Shown: positions 51,919 to 62,172, counted from the stretch's first letter. The stretch is 64,000 bases of DNA from Pseudomonas versuta (GCF_001294575.1 NZ_CP012676.1:1550001-1614000), one strand, 5' to 3'. Made by a program: numbers and translations. Notes: generated by a model from the letters alone, not told the origin.

Positions 51919-52859
51919 AACGGTTTGCCGGGGCGTTTGGCGTTCAGGTATTCACGCAGTTGCTCGATCATTTCACTTTGCGTGCTCAGCGGCATCAGCA
52001 TCACGCGCAATTTTTGCGCCAGTAGCTCCCAGCGCGCAATGCGTGCTTCGCCCTGGGCACGATAGGCCTGACGCAAGTCGTAATTGAGGGTGTCCAGCTC
52101 CAGTTGTGCGCCGCGCTCGGCAAAGCGCAACAGCCCGGCAGCGGGCAGGGCGTGGTCCAGCGGGTCGGACAGCGGCAGCAGCATCAAGTCGCAATGACGC
52201 GCCAGCAGGCTCAGTTGTTGTTCGGCGGCGTCGGTGAGTGCGCGCTCATCGCAAATCACAATCACCAGACTGCCTGGGCGAAGGACCTCCCGTGCACGGA
52301 TCAGCGCCATGCCCAGGGCGTCACGGTCAGACTGTACTTCGGTGTGCAGTGACTGGTTGACCCGTACCAGCCGGTTAAGCAGTTGCAGCAGGCTCTGTTT
52401 ACTGCGCCGGGGTTTGATTTCGTAATGTTCGTGATCGCCGAACACCAGCCCGCCCACCCGGTCGTTGTGGCCCAGTGCAGCCCAGCCGATAAGGCTGGCG
52501 GCCTGGGCCGCAAGCACCGACTTGAACATCAGGCCCGAACCAAAGAACAGTCGACGGCTTTGTTCTGCGAGGATGAAAATCGGCCGTTCGCGCTCCTCAT
52601 GGAACATTTTGGTGTGCGGCTCCTGGGTACGGGCCGTGACGCGCCAGTCGATGGTGCGCACATCGTCACCGGCCTGATACACCCGCACCTGGTCGAAATC
52701 CACCCCGCGCCCGCGCAATTTCGAGTGATGCAAGCCCGCCATCGGGCTGCGCTGGCCAGGGGAAGAGAACAGTTGCACTTCGCGCACCCGATGCCGCATC
52801 TCGATCAGTTCGGCAAGGGTGACGCGAATGCCGGGTTCGGCGGGCAGAGGGTTGTTCAT
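51915..52859 (-). CDS. DUF58 domain protein
   Basis: A 314-residue cytosolic protein with the DUF58 (VWA-like) fold. Recognised parts are SGRGVDFDQVR-like HSKLRGRGVDFDQVRVYQAG, DDVRTIDWRVTARTQEPHTK and MFHEERERPIFILAEQSRRL. The fold corresponds to a von Willebrand A domain but lacks the complete metal site. DUF58 proteins accompany MoxR ATPases and are thought to act as their adaptors or substrates. It starts two bases after the moxR stop and overlaps DUF4381 by four bases. Confidence 0.92.
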   Translation of the reverse strand: MNNPLPAEPGIRVTLAELIEMRHRVREVQLFSSPGQRSPMAGLHHSKLRGRGVDFDQVRVYQAGDDVRTIDWRVTARTQEPHTKMFHEERERPIFILAEQSRRLFFGSGLMFKSVLAAQAASLIGWAALGHNDRVGGLVFGDHEHYEIKPRRSKQSLLQLLNRLVRVNQSLHTEVQSDRDALGMALIRAREVLRPGSLVIVICDERALTDAAEQQLSLLARHCDLMLLPLSDPLDHALPAAGLLRFAERGAQLELDTLNYDLRQAYRAQGEARIARWELLAQKLRVMLMPLSTQSEMIEQLREYLNAKRPGKPL

Positions 52860-52861
52860 CG

Positions 52862-53821
52862 TCAGGCAACGGCAACGACATCGAGGATGCGCTGCACTAC
52901 GCGGTCCTGGTCGATGCCGGCGGCTTCAGCCTCGAACGACAGGATGATGCGATGGCGCAGTACGTCAAACAGCACCGCCTGAATGTCTTCAGGGCTGACA
53001 AAGTCGCGCCCGGCCAGCCAGGCGTGTGCCCGGGCACAACGGTCCAGGGCAATAGAACCGCGCGGGCTGGCACCATAGGCGATCCAGTCGGCCATTTCCG
53101 GGTCGAACTTGCCCGGCGTGCGGGTGGCCATGACCAGTTGCACCAGGTATTCCTCTACCGCATCGGCCATGTACAGGCCGAGTATTTCCTTGCGTGCCGC
53201 GAAAATGGCTTGCTGGCTGACCCGGCGCTCCGGTTTGGTTTCACCGTTGAGTGCTTCACCGCGGGCCTGTTGCAGGATGCGGCGTTCGACGGCCGCGTCG
53301 GGGAAGCCGATTTTGACATGCATCAGGAAGCGGTCGAGCTGGGCTTCGGGCAACGGATAGGTGCCTTCCTGCTCGATCGGGTTTTGCGTGGCCATCACCA
53401 GAAACAACGGCGACAGTTCGTATGTACTGCGCCCGACGCTGACCTGACGCTCAGCCATGGCTTCAAGCAAGGCCGACTGGACCTTGGCCGGGGCGCGGTT
53501 GATTTCGTCCGCCAGCACCAGGTTGTGAAAGATCGGACCTTGCTGAAATACGAAGCTGCCGGTTTCGGGACGATAGATCTCGGTGCCGGTGATATCGGCG
53601 GGCAGCAGGTCGGGGGTGAACTGAATTCGATGGAACTGCGCTTCAATGCCTTCAGCCAGCTCCTTGATGGCCTTGGTTTTTGCAAGGCCGGGCGCACCTT
53701 CGACCAGCATGTGGCCGTCAGCCAGCAACGCGATCAGCAGGCGGTCAATGAGTTTTTCCTGACCGAGGATCTGCGTTGAGAGAAAGGTTCGCAGCGCAAG
53801 CAGCGCTTCACGATGTTCCAT
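52862..53821 (-). CDS. moxR: MoxR-family AAA+ ATPase
   Basis: A 319-residue AAA+ ATPase. The Walker A region is EGAPGLAKTKAI (residues 41-52), Walker B is LVLADEINRAPAKVQSALLE, sensor 1 is LVMATQNPIEQEGTYPLPEA and the arginine-finger region follows with LDRFLMHV. MoxR proteins act as chaperones that mature VWA-domain partners; this one heads an operon of DUF58, DUF4381 and the bat genes. ATG 53821 follows a suitable site; an in-frame extension to 53857 lacks family support. About 280 bases upstream lies the end of the divergent-side MFS gene on the same strand. Confidence 0.95.
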   Translation of the reverse strand: MEHREALLALRTFLSTQILGQEKLIDRLLIALLADGHMLVEGAPGLAKTKAIKELAEGIEAQFHRIQFTPDLLPADITGTEIYRPETGSFVFQQGPIFHNLVLADEINRAPAKVQSALLEAMAERQVSVGRSTYELSPLFLVMATQNPIEQEGTYPLPEAQLDRFLMHVKIGFPDAAVERRILQQARGEALNGETKPERRVSQQAIFAARKEILGLYMADAVEEYLVQLVMATRTPGKFDPEMADWIAYGASPRGSIALDRCARAHAWLAGRDFVSPEDIQAVLFDVLRHRIILSFEAEAAGIDQDRVVQRILDVVAVA

Positions 53822-54101
53822 CGTTGACTGTTCCTGAAAAGGACACCGACGGCGCAAGAGTTACGCCGGGGCTGGGGCCGTTACTTTAATCCATTGCAGG
53901 GGTCGGGGACTAATCGCAGGGGGAGCTTTTTAAGGAAAAATCTGAAAATTAAGAAAAAATCCGAAATCCGTCGGGTTGTTGAGAATGGTGCTCATCTGCG
54001 CGGGTTTATAAACATCCATTTCTACAGCTGGACCCTCATGAGTGCGCCTGGCCCCTGCAACAGACTCTGGAGGCGAATTCAAAGTCCTCTGCGCCTCGGG
54101 T

Positions 54102-55277
54102 TTACAGGCGCCTGGCCAGCGCCACCACGGCGACGCCAATCAAGGCGGTCAGGCCGCTCAACAACAGGATTACCGTCTGCGTGCCCAGCGGCGCTGCCAG
54201 CAGGGCAATCAGCAGTCCGGCTACCGGTTGGGACAGGTTGTTGAGCAGGCTCACCACGCCGACGGTTTTGCCAAAATCCTGTGGTGGAATGACCTTCTGA
54301 CGAACGCTGCGAAAGTAGATATTGAACATCTTGTCGAAGCCGGTAATCAGCAAAAAGCCCAGGGTATACACCCAGATATTCGGGCTCAGGGCGGTGATCA
54401 GTGCGCCGCAGGCGATCATGCAGTAGGACAGGCTGCCCAGTACTTTTAGAGGCAGGGTCGAGCGCGCGAGATAAAACAAAATGGCAATGGTCACCAGTGC
54501 GCCTGCGGCCTGCAGCCCTGCATAGCTCTGCTTGCCGGCCGCATATTGGCCGATGACCATGGCCGCCGAGGTGGCCAGGGTGACGCCGATTATCAGGTTG
54601 ACGCCGACTGCCAGAGCGATGATCTTTTTCAGCTCTGCCAATTGGCGGATATGCCTGAAGGCGATGCGCAGAGGCTTTAGCCAGACGTCCTGATGCTGTT
54701 CGAAGGTTGGCAGGTTGACGTTGGTATTGCGTTGCCAGAAGAGCATCGCCAGATCGGCCAGGACAAATAATCCGGCCACCGCGATGACTACCCAGTGCCA
54801 TGCCCAGAACTCGAGCAGCAATGCCGCAACCAGTGGCCCCAGTACCAGGCCGCTCTGGTCGGCGATTTGTGAGTAGGACAGGGTTTTGCCGTAGGTGTAG
54901 TGCTTGAAGATATGCGGCATCAGAACCTCCCGGGCCATGACGCCCTGGGTGGTCAGTACCCCGCAAAGTGCTGAAAGGATGACTACCCAGTAAATCCCGT
55001 CGAACACAGTGTAAAGCGCTACGGCAATAACGCAGGCCACGGCGCGATAGATCTGGCTGATGTGCAGGATGCGGACCGGGGGGTATTTGTCACACAGTGC
55101 CCCGCACACCGGGAATGACAGATAGCGCGGCAACGACTCGACAAAAAACGCCAGCCCGGCCCACGACACGCTGTTGGTGGTCTGGAACACAATCAACGGC
55201 ACGATAAATAACAGAATCTGGTCGGCAAGCCGCGAAACAAACAGTGAAATGAAAAAAGCCAGGTAATCCTTACGCAT
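54102..55277 (-). CDS. MFS transporter
   Basis: A 391-residue 12-TM transporter, of an MFS branch similar to macrolide or enterobactin exporters. The N-terminal half has FISLFVSRLADQILLFIVPL, then the loop-2 signature in the form GALCDKYPPVRILHIS, and the second half GSLSYCMIACGALITALSPN. Specific ligands are not predictable. It follows the amidohydrolase gene by 32 bases on the same strand, so the two may share a transcript and a substrate. Confidence 0.87.
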   Translation of the reverse strand: MRKDYLAFFISLFVSRLADQILLFIVPLIVFQTTNSVSWAGLAFFVESLPRYLSFPVCGALCDKYPPVRILHISQIYRAVACVIAVALYTVFDGIYWVVILSALCGVLTTQGVMAREVLMPHIFKHYTYGKTLSYSQIADQSGLVLGPLVAALLLEFWAWHWVVIAVAGLFVLADLAMLFWQRNTNVNLPTFEQHQDVWLKPLRIAFRHIRQLAELKKIIALAVGVNLIIGVTLATSAAMVIGQYAAGKQSYAGLQAAGALVTIAILFYLARSTLPLKVLGSLSYCMIACGALITALSPNIWVYTLGFLLITGFDKMFNIYFRSVRQKVIPPQDFGKTVGVVSLLNNLSQPVAGLLIALLAAPLGTQTVILLLSGLTALIGVAVVALARRL

Positions 55278-55309
55278 GCTGTTCTCGTGTCAGTGGCTGA
55301 ACACCCTGT

Positions 55310-56059
55310 TTAGCTCAAGCAATAAAACTCCCGGGCGTTCTGCCACAGGACGCGGCCTGCGCCGTCCTCGCCCAGGGCGTCAATCAGCAGAACGATATCG
55401 GTATCTTCAAACGGGCGGGGCGCGCGGGTTGACGGCAAGTCTGTGCCAAACATCAGGGCATGGGGGTTGGCGCTGTGAATCTGTTGCAGTACGCCGGGAA
55501 CCGCAAAATCCACCCGGCCAAAACCGCAAGCCTTGATTCGAACACCGTGCCCGTCCAGGCGCAGCAGGCTGGGCAAGCCTTCATGGCTCAGGCCCAGGTG
55601 ATCGATGCTCAGGGCCGGCAAGCGCAGTAGCCGGTTTTCAATGGCTGGCAGTTCTCGAGAGTCGATATACAACTCGCAATGCCAGCCCACGCAGGCGTGC
55701 ACCCGTCTGGCCATTGATTCGAGCTGGTCGAGCTGCTCGGAACCGCCGCGCTTGAGATTGAAACGCAAAGCGCGAACACCTTGTTGGTGCAGGGTTTCAA
55801 GCTCGGAGTCGGTGACGCTGGCAGGCAGTTGCGTGACCCCCACGAACCCCGGTCCAAGGCGTTTGAGTGCAGCAATCAGGTAAGTCTGATCGAAGCCCTG
55901 AAAAGAGCCCGAAACCACCGCCCCGCCGATGATGCCCAAGGCGTGGGTACGTTTTTGGTAATCATCGACACTGAAAAACTCGGGCGTATAGCCGTTGTTC
56001 GGAATCAGCGGATAGGCACTGTCAATGATATGGCAGTGAGCATCGAAGATCGGGCGCAT
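55310..56059 (-). CDS. Amidohydrolase-superfamily protein (amidohydrolase 2 type)
   Basis: A 249-residue TIM-barrel hydrolase with the HxH metal motif at residues 8 and 10 in FDAHCHIID, then GVTQLPASVTDSELETLHQQ, LSIDHLGLSHEGLPSLL (metal His strand) and MFGTDLPSTRAP (catalytic Asp). The length is shorter than most amidohydrolase 2 members (about 280-300), close to the 2-pyrone-4,6-dicarboxylate lactonase/TIM-barrel lactonase group. The natural substrate is unknown. It probably forms an operon with the MFS gene downstream. Confidence 0.86.
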   Translation of the reverse strand: MRPIFDAHCHIIDSAYPLIPNNGYTPEFFSVDDYQKRTHALGIIGGAVVSGSFQGFDQTYLIAALKRLGPGFVGVTQLPASVTDSELETLHQQGVRALRFNLKRGGSEQLDQLESMARRVHACVGWHCELYIDSRELPAIENRLLRLPALSIDHLGLSHEGLPSLLRLDGHGVRIKACGFGRVDFAVPGVLQQIHSANPHALMFGTDLPSTRAPRPFEDTDIVLLIDALGEDGAGRVLWQNAREFYCLS

Positions 56060-56101
56060 GGCGACAGTACCTGGGGTAAGCAGTTGTTGTGGGGGGCTTG
56101 T

Positions 56102-56464
56102 TCAGCCCAGTTCGCTGACGTACGTGCCGGTGCCTTTAAGGATGTTTTTCAGGGTTTCTTCGATTTCGGCCAGGTCGCTTGGGTCTGCGGTATGAAGAAT
56201 CTCAAGATGATCGGCGCCATTGAGGGCATCAGCGTCAGACGCACTGACTTCAATCAGCAGGCGGGTAGGGCTCAGGGTGACCTTAACCCCTTCAAGAACC
56301 GAAGGTTCGTCAACGTCGCCGAAAGTGATTTCCAGTTCGTCTTCGTCCGGATAGCGGGTCATCAGGAACATTTCGCCCTGTTCGCTGTGGCAACACAGCA
56401 TGGCCATGTTGTCTTCTTCGTCGTCACACGGGTTGGCCATGAGGAGTGGGGTGGTGATTTGCAT
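56102..56464 (-). CDS. Small acidic hypothetical protein
   Basis: A 120-residue acidic cytosolic protein with no family that I recognise. The N-terminus has clustered acids (CDDEEDNMAMLCCHSEQGEM), the middle ITFGDVDEPSVLEGVKVTLS looks like a beta sandwich, and the end is an acidic helix (DPSDLAEIEETLKNILKG). ATG 56464 is preceded by AGGAA at a fitting distance; an upstream in-frame start at 56491 is less likely. It lies 42 bases upstream of the amidohydrolase gene on the same strand. Confidence 0.7.
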   Translation of the reverse strand: MQITTPLLMANPCDDEEDNMAMLCCHSEQGEMFLMTRYPDEDELEITFGDVDEPSVLEGVKVTLSPTRLLIEVSASDADALNGADHLEILHTADPSDLAEIEETLKNILKGTGTYVSELG

Positions 56465-56977
56465 GGGGAATTCCTGGCGCTCTGGGCGCATGTATCTGCT
56501 GGATAAAAGCTGATTTTGCCAGCCTGAACAGATTTATGCTGGCCTCATTGAATATGTGTCAAAGAGTTCAGACTGCTTCCCGCCGGTCATTTTTGAGGCG
56601 GGTAAAGGAAACTCAGGTGCTTTTTGGAATATTTATCCTGTGCCAATGCTAGGGTTGTTCGTTATCAGGTCATATGGATGCGTCCCCATGACCGAATATG
56701 TCGCAGCATCGCAAGCAGGCTGGACCGCTCAATCGTTAAGCTGCGCGGGTGATAGCTATCTCTAAAGGCACAGCCTGTTCATTCGGCAGTCGTTTTTGTA
56801 GATACCCATCCTGGAACGTGAATGTGACCCCCGGGTCGCGGCCAGCTTCACCTCCCTGTCATGCTGTGCTTTCAAGGTAAACTGCCAAGATATGCCCTTG
56901 CACAGTATTGGCAGCTTCCCACGCGGGAATAGCACGCGACGCGTCTCTCAATAACAAGCCCAAGCGGAGTACCACAG
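56465..56977 (+). other. Upstream region of gdhB
   Basis: A 513-base gap between two divergent genes. One weak 69-codon rightward frame (56556-56765) has no ribosome-binding site or family match and is not called. The region presumably holds the gdhB promoter and any control sites; no convincing consensus was identified. GCGGAG lies nine bases before the gdhB ATG. Confidence 0.5.
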
Positions 56978-59900
56978 ATGGCGTTCTTCACCGCAGCCAG
57001 CAAAGCCGACTTCCAGCATCAACTGCAAGCAGCTCTGGCCCAGCACATCAGTGAACAGGCATTGCCACAAGTAGCCCTGTTTGCCGAGCAATTCTTCGGC
57101 ATCATTTCCCTGGACGAACTCACGCAACGTCGTATGTCAGACCTGGCCGGCTGTACGCTGTCAGCCTGGCGTCTGCTTGAACGTTTCGATCCGGTGCAGC
57201 CTCAGGTACGGGTCTATAACCCCGATTACGAGCGTCATGGCTGGCAATCGACCCACACCGCTGTAGAAGTACTGCATCACGATTTGCCGTTTCTGGTGGA
57301 TTCGGTCCGTACCGAACTGAACCGTCGCGGTTACAGCATTCACACCCTGCAGACCACGGTGTTGAGCGTTCGCCGCGGCAGCAAGGGCGAGCTGCTGGAA
57401 ATTCTGCCCAAGGGCACCAGTGGCGAAGGCGTCTCGCAAGAGTCGCTGATGTACCTGGAAATCGATCGTTGCTCCAATGCCGCTGAATTGAATGTACTGA
57501 GCAAGGAACTGGAACAGGTTCTGGGTGAAGTGCGCGTCGCCGTGGCTGACTTCGAGCCGATGAAAGCCAAGGTCCAGGAGCTGCTGGCAGGTATCGACAA
57601 CTGCCAGTACGTCGTCGATGCCGATGAAAAAGCCGAGATCAAGAGCTTCCTGGAGTGGCTGGTGGGCAACCACTTCACTTTCCTTGGCTATGAAGAGTTT
57701 GTGGTACGTGACGAGGCGGATGGCGGTCATATCGAATATGACCCGCAATCGTTCCTCGGTCTGACCAAGCTGTTGCGGGCCGGCCTGACTGCCGAAGACC
57801 TTCGCATTGAAGATTACGCCGTCAGCTACCTGCGCGAACCGACCCTGTTGTCGTTTGCCAAGGCTGCGCACCCGAGCCGTGTGCATCGCCCGGCTTACCC
57901 TGACTATGTCTCGATTCGTCAAATCGATGCAGACGGCAAGGTGATCAAGGAATGCCGCTTCATGGGTCTGTATACCTCTTCGGTATACGGCGAGAGCGTG
58001 CGGGTTATTCCTTATATTCGCCGTAAAGTTGCAGAGATCGAACGCCGCTCCGGCTTCCAGCCCAAGGCTCACCTTGGCAAGGAGCTGGCCCAGGTGGTCG
58101 AAGTCCTGCCCCGCGACGATCTGTTTCAGACCCCGGTCGATGAGCTGTTCACCACGGTGATGTCGATTGTGCAAATCCAGGAGCGCAACAAGATTCGCGT
58201 GTTCCTGCGCAAAGACCCGTATGGCCGTTTCTGCTACTGCCTGGCATACGTGCCGCGTGACGTGTATTCGACCGAAGTGCGGCAGAAAATCCAGCAGGTG
58301 CTGATGGAGCGCCTGCAAGCGTCGGACTGCGAGTTCTGGACTTTCTTCTCTGAGTCGGTACTGGCCCGCGTGCAGCTGATTTTGCGGGTCGATCCAAAAA
58401 ACCGGATCGATATCGACCCGCTGTTGCTGGAAAAAGAAGTGGTCCAGGCCTGCCGCAGCTGGCAGGACGATTACGCAAGCCTGGTGGTAGAAAGCTTCGG
58501 CGAAGCCAATGGCACCAAGGTGCTGTCGGACTTCCCGAAAGGCTTCCCGGCCGGCTACCGCGAGCGCTTCGCCGCGCACTCGGCCGTGGTCGACATGCAG
58601 CACTTGATGAGCCTGAGCGAGAAAAACCCGCTGGTGATGAGCTTCTATCAGCCGCTGGGTCAGAGCGCCGGTCAGGAACTGCATTGCAAGCTGTATCACG
58701 CCGATACGCCACTGGCGTTGTCCGACGTGCTGCCGATTCTGGAAAACCTTGGCTTGCGTGTACTGGGCGAATTCCCGTATCGCCTGCGTCATGCCAATGG
58801 CCGTGAGTTCTGGATCCATGATTTTGCCTTTACTGCGGGCGAAGGCTTGAACCTGGATATCCAGCAACTCAACGACACCCTGCAGGATGCATTCGTGCAT
58901 ATCGTGCGCGGCGACGCCGAGAACGATGCGTTCAACCGACTGGTGCTGACTGCCGGTTTGCCTTGGCGTGACGTAGCGCTGCTGCGCGCTTATGCCCGTT
59001 ACCTGAAGCAGATCCGCCTGGGCTTCGACCTGGGCTATATCGCCAGCACCCTGAACAACCACACCGACATCGCCCGCGAGCTGACCCGGTTGTTCAAAAC
59101 CCGTTTCTATCTGGCGCGCAAGCTGACGGCAGAAGATCTGGAAGACAAGCAACTGCGTCTGGAACAGGCGATCCTGACGGCGCTGGACGATGTTCAGGTG
59201 CTTAACGAAGACCGCATCCTGCGTCGTTATCTGGATCTGATCAAAGCCACTCTGCGGACCAACTTCTACCAGCCGGATGCCAATGGCCAGAACCGTTCGT
59301 ACTTCAGCTTCAAGTTCAACCCGCATCTGATTCCAGAGCTGCCAAAGCCGGTGCCGAAGTTTGAAATCTTCGTCTACTCGCCACGGGTTGAAGGCGTTCA
59401 CCTGCGCTTCGGTAACGTTGCCCGCGGCGGATTGCGCTGGTCGGACCGCGAGGAAGACTTCCGTACCGAAGTGCTGGGCTTGGTAAAAGCCCAGCAAGTG
59501 AAGAACTCGGTCATCGTGCCCGTTGGTGCCAAAGGCGGTTTCGTGCCGCGTCGCTTGCCATTGGGCGGTGGACGTGACGAGATTCAGGCCGAGGCGATTG
59601 CGTGCTACCGGATCTTTATTTCCGGGCTGCTGGATATCACCGACAACCTCAAGGACGGCGCGCTGGTGCCGCCGCTGAACGTGGTCCGTCACGACGGCGA
59701 CGACCCGTACCTGGTAGTAGCAGCCGACAAAGGTACTGCGACCTTCTCTGACATTGCCAACGGCATTGCCATTGATTACGGCTTCTGGCTGGGTGATGCG
59801 TTTGCTTCGGGCGGTTCGGCCGGTTATGACCATAAAAAAATGGGCATTACCGCCAAGGGCGCCTGGGTGGGTGTGCAGCGCCACTTTAAAGAGCGCGGCA

Positions 59901-61834
59901 TCAACGTTCAGCAAGACAGCATCAGTGTGGTAGGCGTCGGCGATATGGCCGGTGACGTATTCGGTAACGGCTTGTTGATGTCTGACAAGCTGCAACTGGT
60001 CGCGGCATTCAACCACCTGCACATTTTCATCGATCCGAACCCTGAACCGGCCAACAGCTTCGTCGAGCGTCAGCGTCTGTTCGACTTGCCGCGTTCGGCC
60101 TGGTCGGACTACGACACCAGCATCATGTCGGCGGGCGGCGGTATTTTCTCGCGCAGTGCGAAAAGCATCGCTATCTCGCCCGAGATGAAAGAGCGTTTTG
60201 CGATCACTGCCGACAAACTGACGCCTACAGAATTGCTCAATGCCTTGCTCAAAGCGCCGGTAGACCTGTTGTGGAACGGCGGTATCGGTACTTACGTCAA
60301 GGCCAGCAGCGAAAGCCACGCCGATGTAGGCGACAAGGCCAACGATGCGCTGCGTGTAAACGGCAATGAGTTGCGCTGCAAGGTTGTGGGCGAGGGCGGT
60401 AACCTGGGCATGACCCAATTGGGTCGTGTCGAATTCAACCTCAATGGCGGCGGCTCCAATACCGACTTCATCGACAACGCCGGTGGTGTGGACTGCTCTG
60501 ACCACGAAGTGAATATCAAGATCCTGCTCAATGAAGTGGTGCAGGCTGGCGATATGACCGAGAAGCAGCGTAACCAGCTGTTGGGCAGCATGACTGATGA
60601 AGTCGGCGGCCTGGTGTTGGGCAACAACTACAAGCAGACACAGGCCATTTCCCTGGCGGCGCGCCGTGCATACGAGCGCATTGCTGAATACAAGCGCCTG
60701 ATGAGCGATCTGGAAGCCCGTGGCAAGCTGGACCGCGCCATTGAGTTCCTGCCGTCCGAAGAGCAACTCAACGAGCGCGTAGCGGCTGGCCATGGCCTGA
60801 CCCGTGCCGAACTGTCGGTGTTGATCTCGTACAGCAAAATCGACCTCAAGGAATCCTTGCTCAACTCTCAGGTGCCGGATGACGACTACCTGACCCGCGA
60901 CATGGAAACCGCGTTCCCGCCCATGCTGGTCAGCAAGTTCGCTGCGGCCATGCGTCGTCACCGTCTGAAGCGTGAAATCGTCAGTACCCAGATTGCCAAC
61001 GATCTGGTCAACCATATGGGCATCACCTTTGTGGAGCGCCTGAAAGAGTCGACCGGCATGAGTGCAGCCAATGTGGCGGGTGCTTATGTGATCGTGCGCG
61101 ACATTTTCCACCTCCCGCACTGGTTCCGTCAGATCGAGGCGCTGGACTATCAGGTCCCGGCCGAAATCCAGCTGGCGTTGATGGACGAGTTGATGCGTCT
61201 GGGTCGTCGCGCTACCCGCTGGTTCCTGCGCAGCCGTCGCAATGAACTGGATGCTGCACGCGATGTGGCACATTTTGGTCCGCATCTGGCGGCGCTGGGT
61301 CTTAAGCTCGACGAGCTGTTGGAAGGCGCAACCCGTGAAGGCTGGCAGACCCGCTACCAGGCTTATGTCGAAGCCGGTGTCCCGGAGTTGCTGGCACGGA
61401 TGGTGGCCGGTACTACGCACCTGTACACCTTGCTGCCGATTATCGAGGCTTCGGATGTAACCGGTCAGAATGCCGCGGATGTGGCCAAGGCGTACTTTGC
61501 CGTCGGCAGCGCGTTGGACCTCACCTGGTACCTGCAGCAGATCAGCAACCTGCCGGTGGAGAACAACTGGCAGGCGCTGGCCCGTGAAGCGTTCCGCGAT
61601 GATATCGACTGGCAGCAGCGTGCAATTACCGTTTCGGTACTGCAAATGGCTGATGCCCCTGCCGAAATCGAAGAGCGGCTGGCGTTGTGGCTTGAGCAGA
61701 ACAACTCGATGGTTGAGCGCTGGCGCTCGATGCTGGTGGATCTGCGAGCCGCCACGGGCAATGACTACGCGATGTATGCAGTAGCCAACCGTGAGCTGCT
61801 TGACCTGGCGTTGAGTGGTCAGTCAGGGCTCTGA
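56978..61834 (+). CDS. gdhB: NAD-specific glutamate dehydrogenase, large type
   Basis: A 1618-residue enzyme of the 180-kDa class that deaminates glutamate to 2-oxoglutarate with NAD. The N-terminal half holds three ACT-like regulatory domains (from about residue 60; DLPFLVDSVRTELNRRGYSI is typical), and the catalytic domain lies at about residues 720-1230. The substrate-binding stretch PVGAKGGFVPRRLPLGGGRD is near 848, the Rossmann glycine motif VGVGDMAGDVFGNGLL near 986, and VGEGGNLGMTQLGRVEFNL follows. The C-terminal helical domain completes the protein. Pseudomonas GdhB is typically about this length and is used when glutamate or arginine serves as carbon source. A strong terminator follows. 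Confidence 0.98.
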   Translation: MAFFTAASKADFQHQLQAALAQHISEQALPQVALFAEQFFGIISLDELTQRRMSDLAGCTLSAWRLLERFDPVQPQVRVYNPDYERHGWQSTHTAVEVLHHDLPFLVDSVRTELNRRGYSIHTLQTTVLSVRRGSKGELLEILPKGTSGEGVSQESLMYLEIDRCSNAAELNVLSKELEQVLGEVRVAVADFEPMKAKVQELLAGIDNCQYVVDADEKAEIKSFLEWLVGNHFTFLGYEEFVVRDEADGGHIEYDPQSFLGLTKLLRAGLTAEDLRIEDYAVSYLREPTLLSFAKAAHPSRVHRPAYPDYVSIRQIDADGKVIKECRFMGLYTSSVYGESVRVIPYIRRKVAEIERRSGFQPKAHLGKELAQVVEVLPRDDLFQTPVDELFTTVMSIVQIQERNKIRVFLRKDPYGRFCYCLAYVPRDVYSTEVRQKIQQVLMERLQASDCEFWTFFSESVLARVQLILRVDPKNRIDIDPLLLEKEVVQACRSWQDDYASLVVESFGEANGTKVLSDFPKGFPAGYRERFAAHSAVVDMQHLMSLSEKNPLVMSFYQPLGQSAGQELHCKLYHADTPLALSDVLPILENLGLRVLGEFPYRLRHANGREFWIHDFAFTAGEGLNLDIQQLNDTLQDAFVHIVRGDAENDAFNRLVLTAGLPWRDVALLRAYARYLKQIRLGFDLGYIASTLNNHTDIARELTRLFKTRFYLARKLTAEDLEDKQLRLEQAILTALDDVQVLNEDRILRRYLDLIKATLRTNFYQPDANGQNRSYFSFKFNPHLIPELPKPVPKFEIFVYSPRVEGVHLRFGNVARGGLRWSDREEDFRTEVLGLVKAQQVKNSVIVPVGAKGGFVPRRLPLGGGRDEIQAEAIACYRIFISGLLDITDNLKDGALVPPLNVVRHDGDDPYLVVAADKGTATFSDIANGIAIDYGFWLGDAFASGGSAGYDHKKMGITAKGAWVGVQRHFKERGINVQQDSISVVGVGDMAGDVFGNGLLMSDKLQLVAAFNHLHIFIDPNPEPANSFVERQRLFDLPRSAWSDYDTSIMSAGGGIFSRSAKSIAISPEMKERFAITADKLTPTELLNALLKAPVDLLWNGGIGTYVKASSESHADVGDKANDALRVNGNELRCKVVGEGGNLGMTQLGRVEFNLNGGGSNTDFIDNAGGVDCSDHEVNIKILLNEVVQAGDMTEKQRNQLLGSMTDEVGGLVLGNNYKQTQAISLAARRAYERIAEYKRLMSDLEARGKLDRAIEFLPSEEQLNERVAAGHGLTRAELSVLISYSKIDLKESLLNSQVPDDDYLTRDMETAFPPMLVSKFAAAMRRHRLKREIVSTQIANDLVNHMGITFVERLKESTGMSAANVAGAYVIVRDIFHLPHWFRQIEALDYQVPAEIQLALMDELMRLGRRATRWFLRSRRNELDAARDVAHFGPHLAALGLKLDELLEGATREGWQTRYQAYVEAGVPELLARMVAGTTHLYTLLPIIEASDVTGQNAADVAKAYFAVGSALDLTWYLQQISNLPVENNWQALAREAFRDDIDWQQRAITVSVLQMADAPAEIEERLALWLEQNNSMVERWRSMLVDLRAATGNDYAMYAVANRELLDLALSGQSGL

Positions 61835-61852
61835 CAGCCTGAGCAATAAAAC

Positions 61853-61885
61853 AAAGCCCCGGCTCGGATGAGTCGGGGCTTTTTT
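61853..61885 (+). terminator. Rho-independent terminator of gdhB
   Basis: Inverted arms AAAGCCCCG and CGGGGCTTT with a six-T run at the right end, 19 bases after the gdhB stop. The A run on its left could also serve the opposing DUF4404 gene. Confidence 0.93.
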
Positions 61886-61908
61886 GTGTCCGGGGTGGGG
61901 CGGGGAAG

Positions 61909-62172
61909 TCAGATCCCGATATTGCCCAGGGTTTGAACGATATTGCGCAGGGTGCCGGCCAGGGCAGGGTGTTCAACCTCGAAGCGTTCTACCGCCAGAT
62001 TAACGTTGTCGACAAGGCTGGCGTCCTGGGTTGCCGTTTCTACTTTGATCTGGGCATCAATCTGTTCGGCGAGCTTGTTGAGTTCGGCTCGATCATCAAA
62101 TGAAAGCGGCGGGGTTTTATCGAGCTGCTCGCGCAGGGAGTCGAGTTGTTTTTGCAGATCGCTGGCAGGCAT
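61909..62172 (-). CDS. DUF4404 family protein
   Basis: An 87-residue, largely helical protein of the DUF4404 family, function unknown. It starts MPASDLQKQLDSLREQLDKT and ends VEHPALAGTLRNIVQTLGNI. ATG 62172 has AAAGGA seven to eight bases upstream; the in-frame ATG at 62181 sits directly against that site and is less likely. It is convergent with gdhB and divergent from mlaA. Confidence 0.87.
   Translation of the reverse strand: MPASDLQKQLDSLREQLDKTPPLSFDDRAELNKLAEQIDAQIKVETATQDASLVDNVNLAVERFEVEHPALAGTLRNIVQTLGNIGI

Noticed and set aside
56556..56765. 69-codon rightward frame upstream of gdhB
   Set aside because: No ribosome-binding site, no family match and low similarity to local codon use.
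57161..61645. Leftward frame of 1494 codons opposite gdhB
   Set aside because: It is the antisense of a highly conserved gene; long open antisense frames are common in GC-rich Pseudomonas genes and this one has no motif or ribosome-binding site.
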